From Rhizobiaceae bacterium UBA1291 (lineage in GTDB: Bacteria; Pseudomonadota; Alphaproteobacteria; Rhizobiales; Rhizobiaceae), in NCBI GenBank assembly GCA_002307905.1, contig DBUL01000182.1, positions 1 to 5,996 on the forward strand: DNA of 5,996 bases, in the 5' to 3' direction. Positions 5,940 through 5,996 of the stretch are shown in pieces. A program made the position numbers and the translations under genes. The notes below the pieces were generated by a model that searched no databases, was not told the DNA's origin, and worked only from the letters and a program-made list of their open reading frames with translations. The first letter of the stretch is position 1. Every line of letters begins with the position of its first letter.

Positions 5940-5996
5940 CGCCGCTCCTGGCCGTCGACAATCTCAAGGTCAGCTTCCCGACGCGGACCGGCCTCG
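5936..5996 (+). CDS. DppD/OppD-type ABC transporter ATP-binding protein, N-terminus only
   Basis: Only 20 codons are visible: MTPLLAVDNLKVSFPTRTGL. The pattern LLAVDNLKVSFPT matches the first beta strand of peptide-importer ATPases, where a core like 'LLxVxNLxVxF' precedes the Walker A motif by about 20 residues. Walker A itself is outside the window. The ATG overlaps the DppC stop as ATGA and has AAGGAGG seven bases upstream. Operon position after the two permeases fits DppD, often followed by or fused to DppF. The identification rests on context plus this short match. Confidence 0.8.
   Translation, partial: MTPLLAVDNLKVSFPTRTGL

Noticed and set aside
1..5996. tRNA, rRNA, CRISPR array, insertion sequence or prophage signs
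   Set aside because: I saw no repeat-spacer pattern, transposase motif, terminal inverted repeats with target duplications, or tRNA-like sequence in the window.

Overview
The window looks like chromosomal or megaplasmid DNA from an alphaproteobacterium, most likely Rhizobiales (Rhizobium/Agrobacterium/Ensifer-like). It is GC-rich with strong G/C third-position bias. The proteins resemble typical rhizobial ABC transporter subunits, and two genes appear to start with TTG. The assignment rests on style and gene content; no marker gene is present.

Layout: (1) Positions 1-606, minus strand, hold the first ~202 codons of a PotA-type ATPase of a polyamine-class ABC importer, cut by the left edge. 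(2) Positions 607-1192 are a ~586-bp divergent intergenic region with no convincing protein gene. It is rich in structure: a chain of plus-strand hairpins, two with CCUCC in the loop and one with it in the stem, ending in a terminator-like hairpin plus U-tract (possible small RNA, ~707-906), and a perfect 12+12-bp palindrome at 1094-1119 that looks like an operator. (3) Positions 1193-5996, plus strand, hold a compact operon: M19 membrane-dipeptidase-family enzyme, family 5 periplasmic peptide-binding protein, DppB-type permease, DppC-type permease, and the first 20 codons of a DppD-type ATPase cut by the right edge. Gaps are 50 nt, 6 nt, a 4-nt ATGA overlap and another 4-nt ATGA overlap.

How it works together (inference from families and order): the binding protein captures a di- or oligopeptide in the periplasm, the two permeases and the ATPase(s) import it, and the cytoplasmic zinc dipeptidase, encoded first in the operon, cleaves it. 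M19 enzymes can accept dipeptides with a D-residue at the C-terminal position, so D-amino-acid-containing peptides are a plausible but unproven substrate. The palindrome just upstream of the dipeptidase is the best candidate for control of the operon. No regulator gene lies in the window.

The coding part is ordinary. The less explained material is all in the 607-1192 intergenic region.
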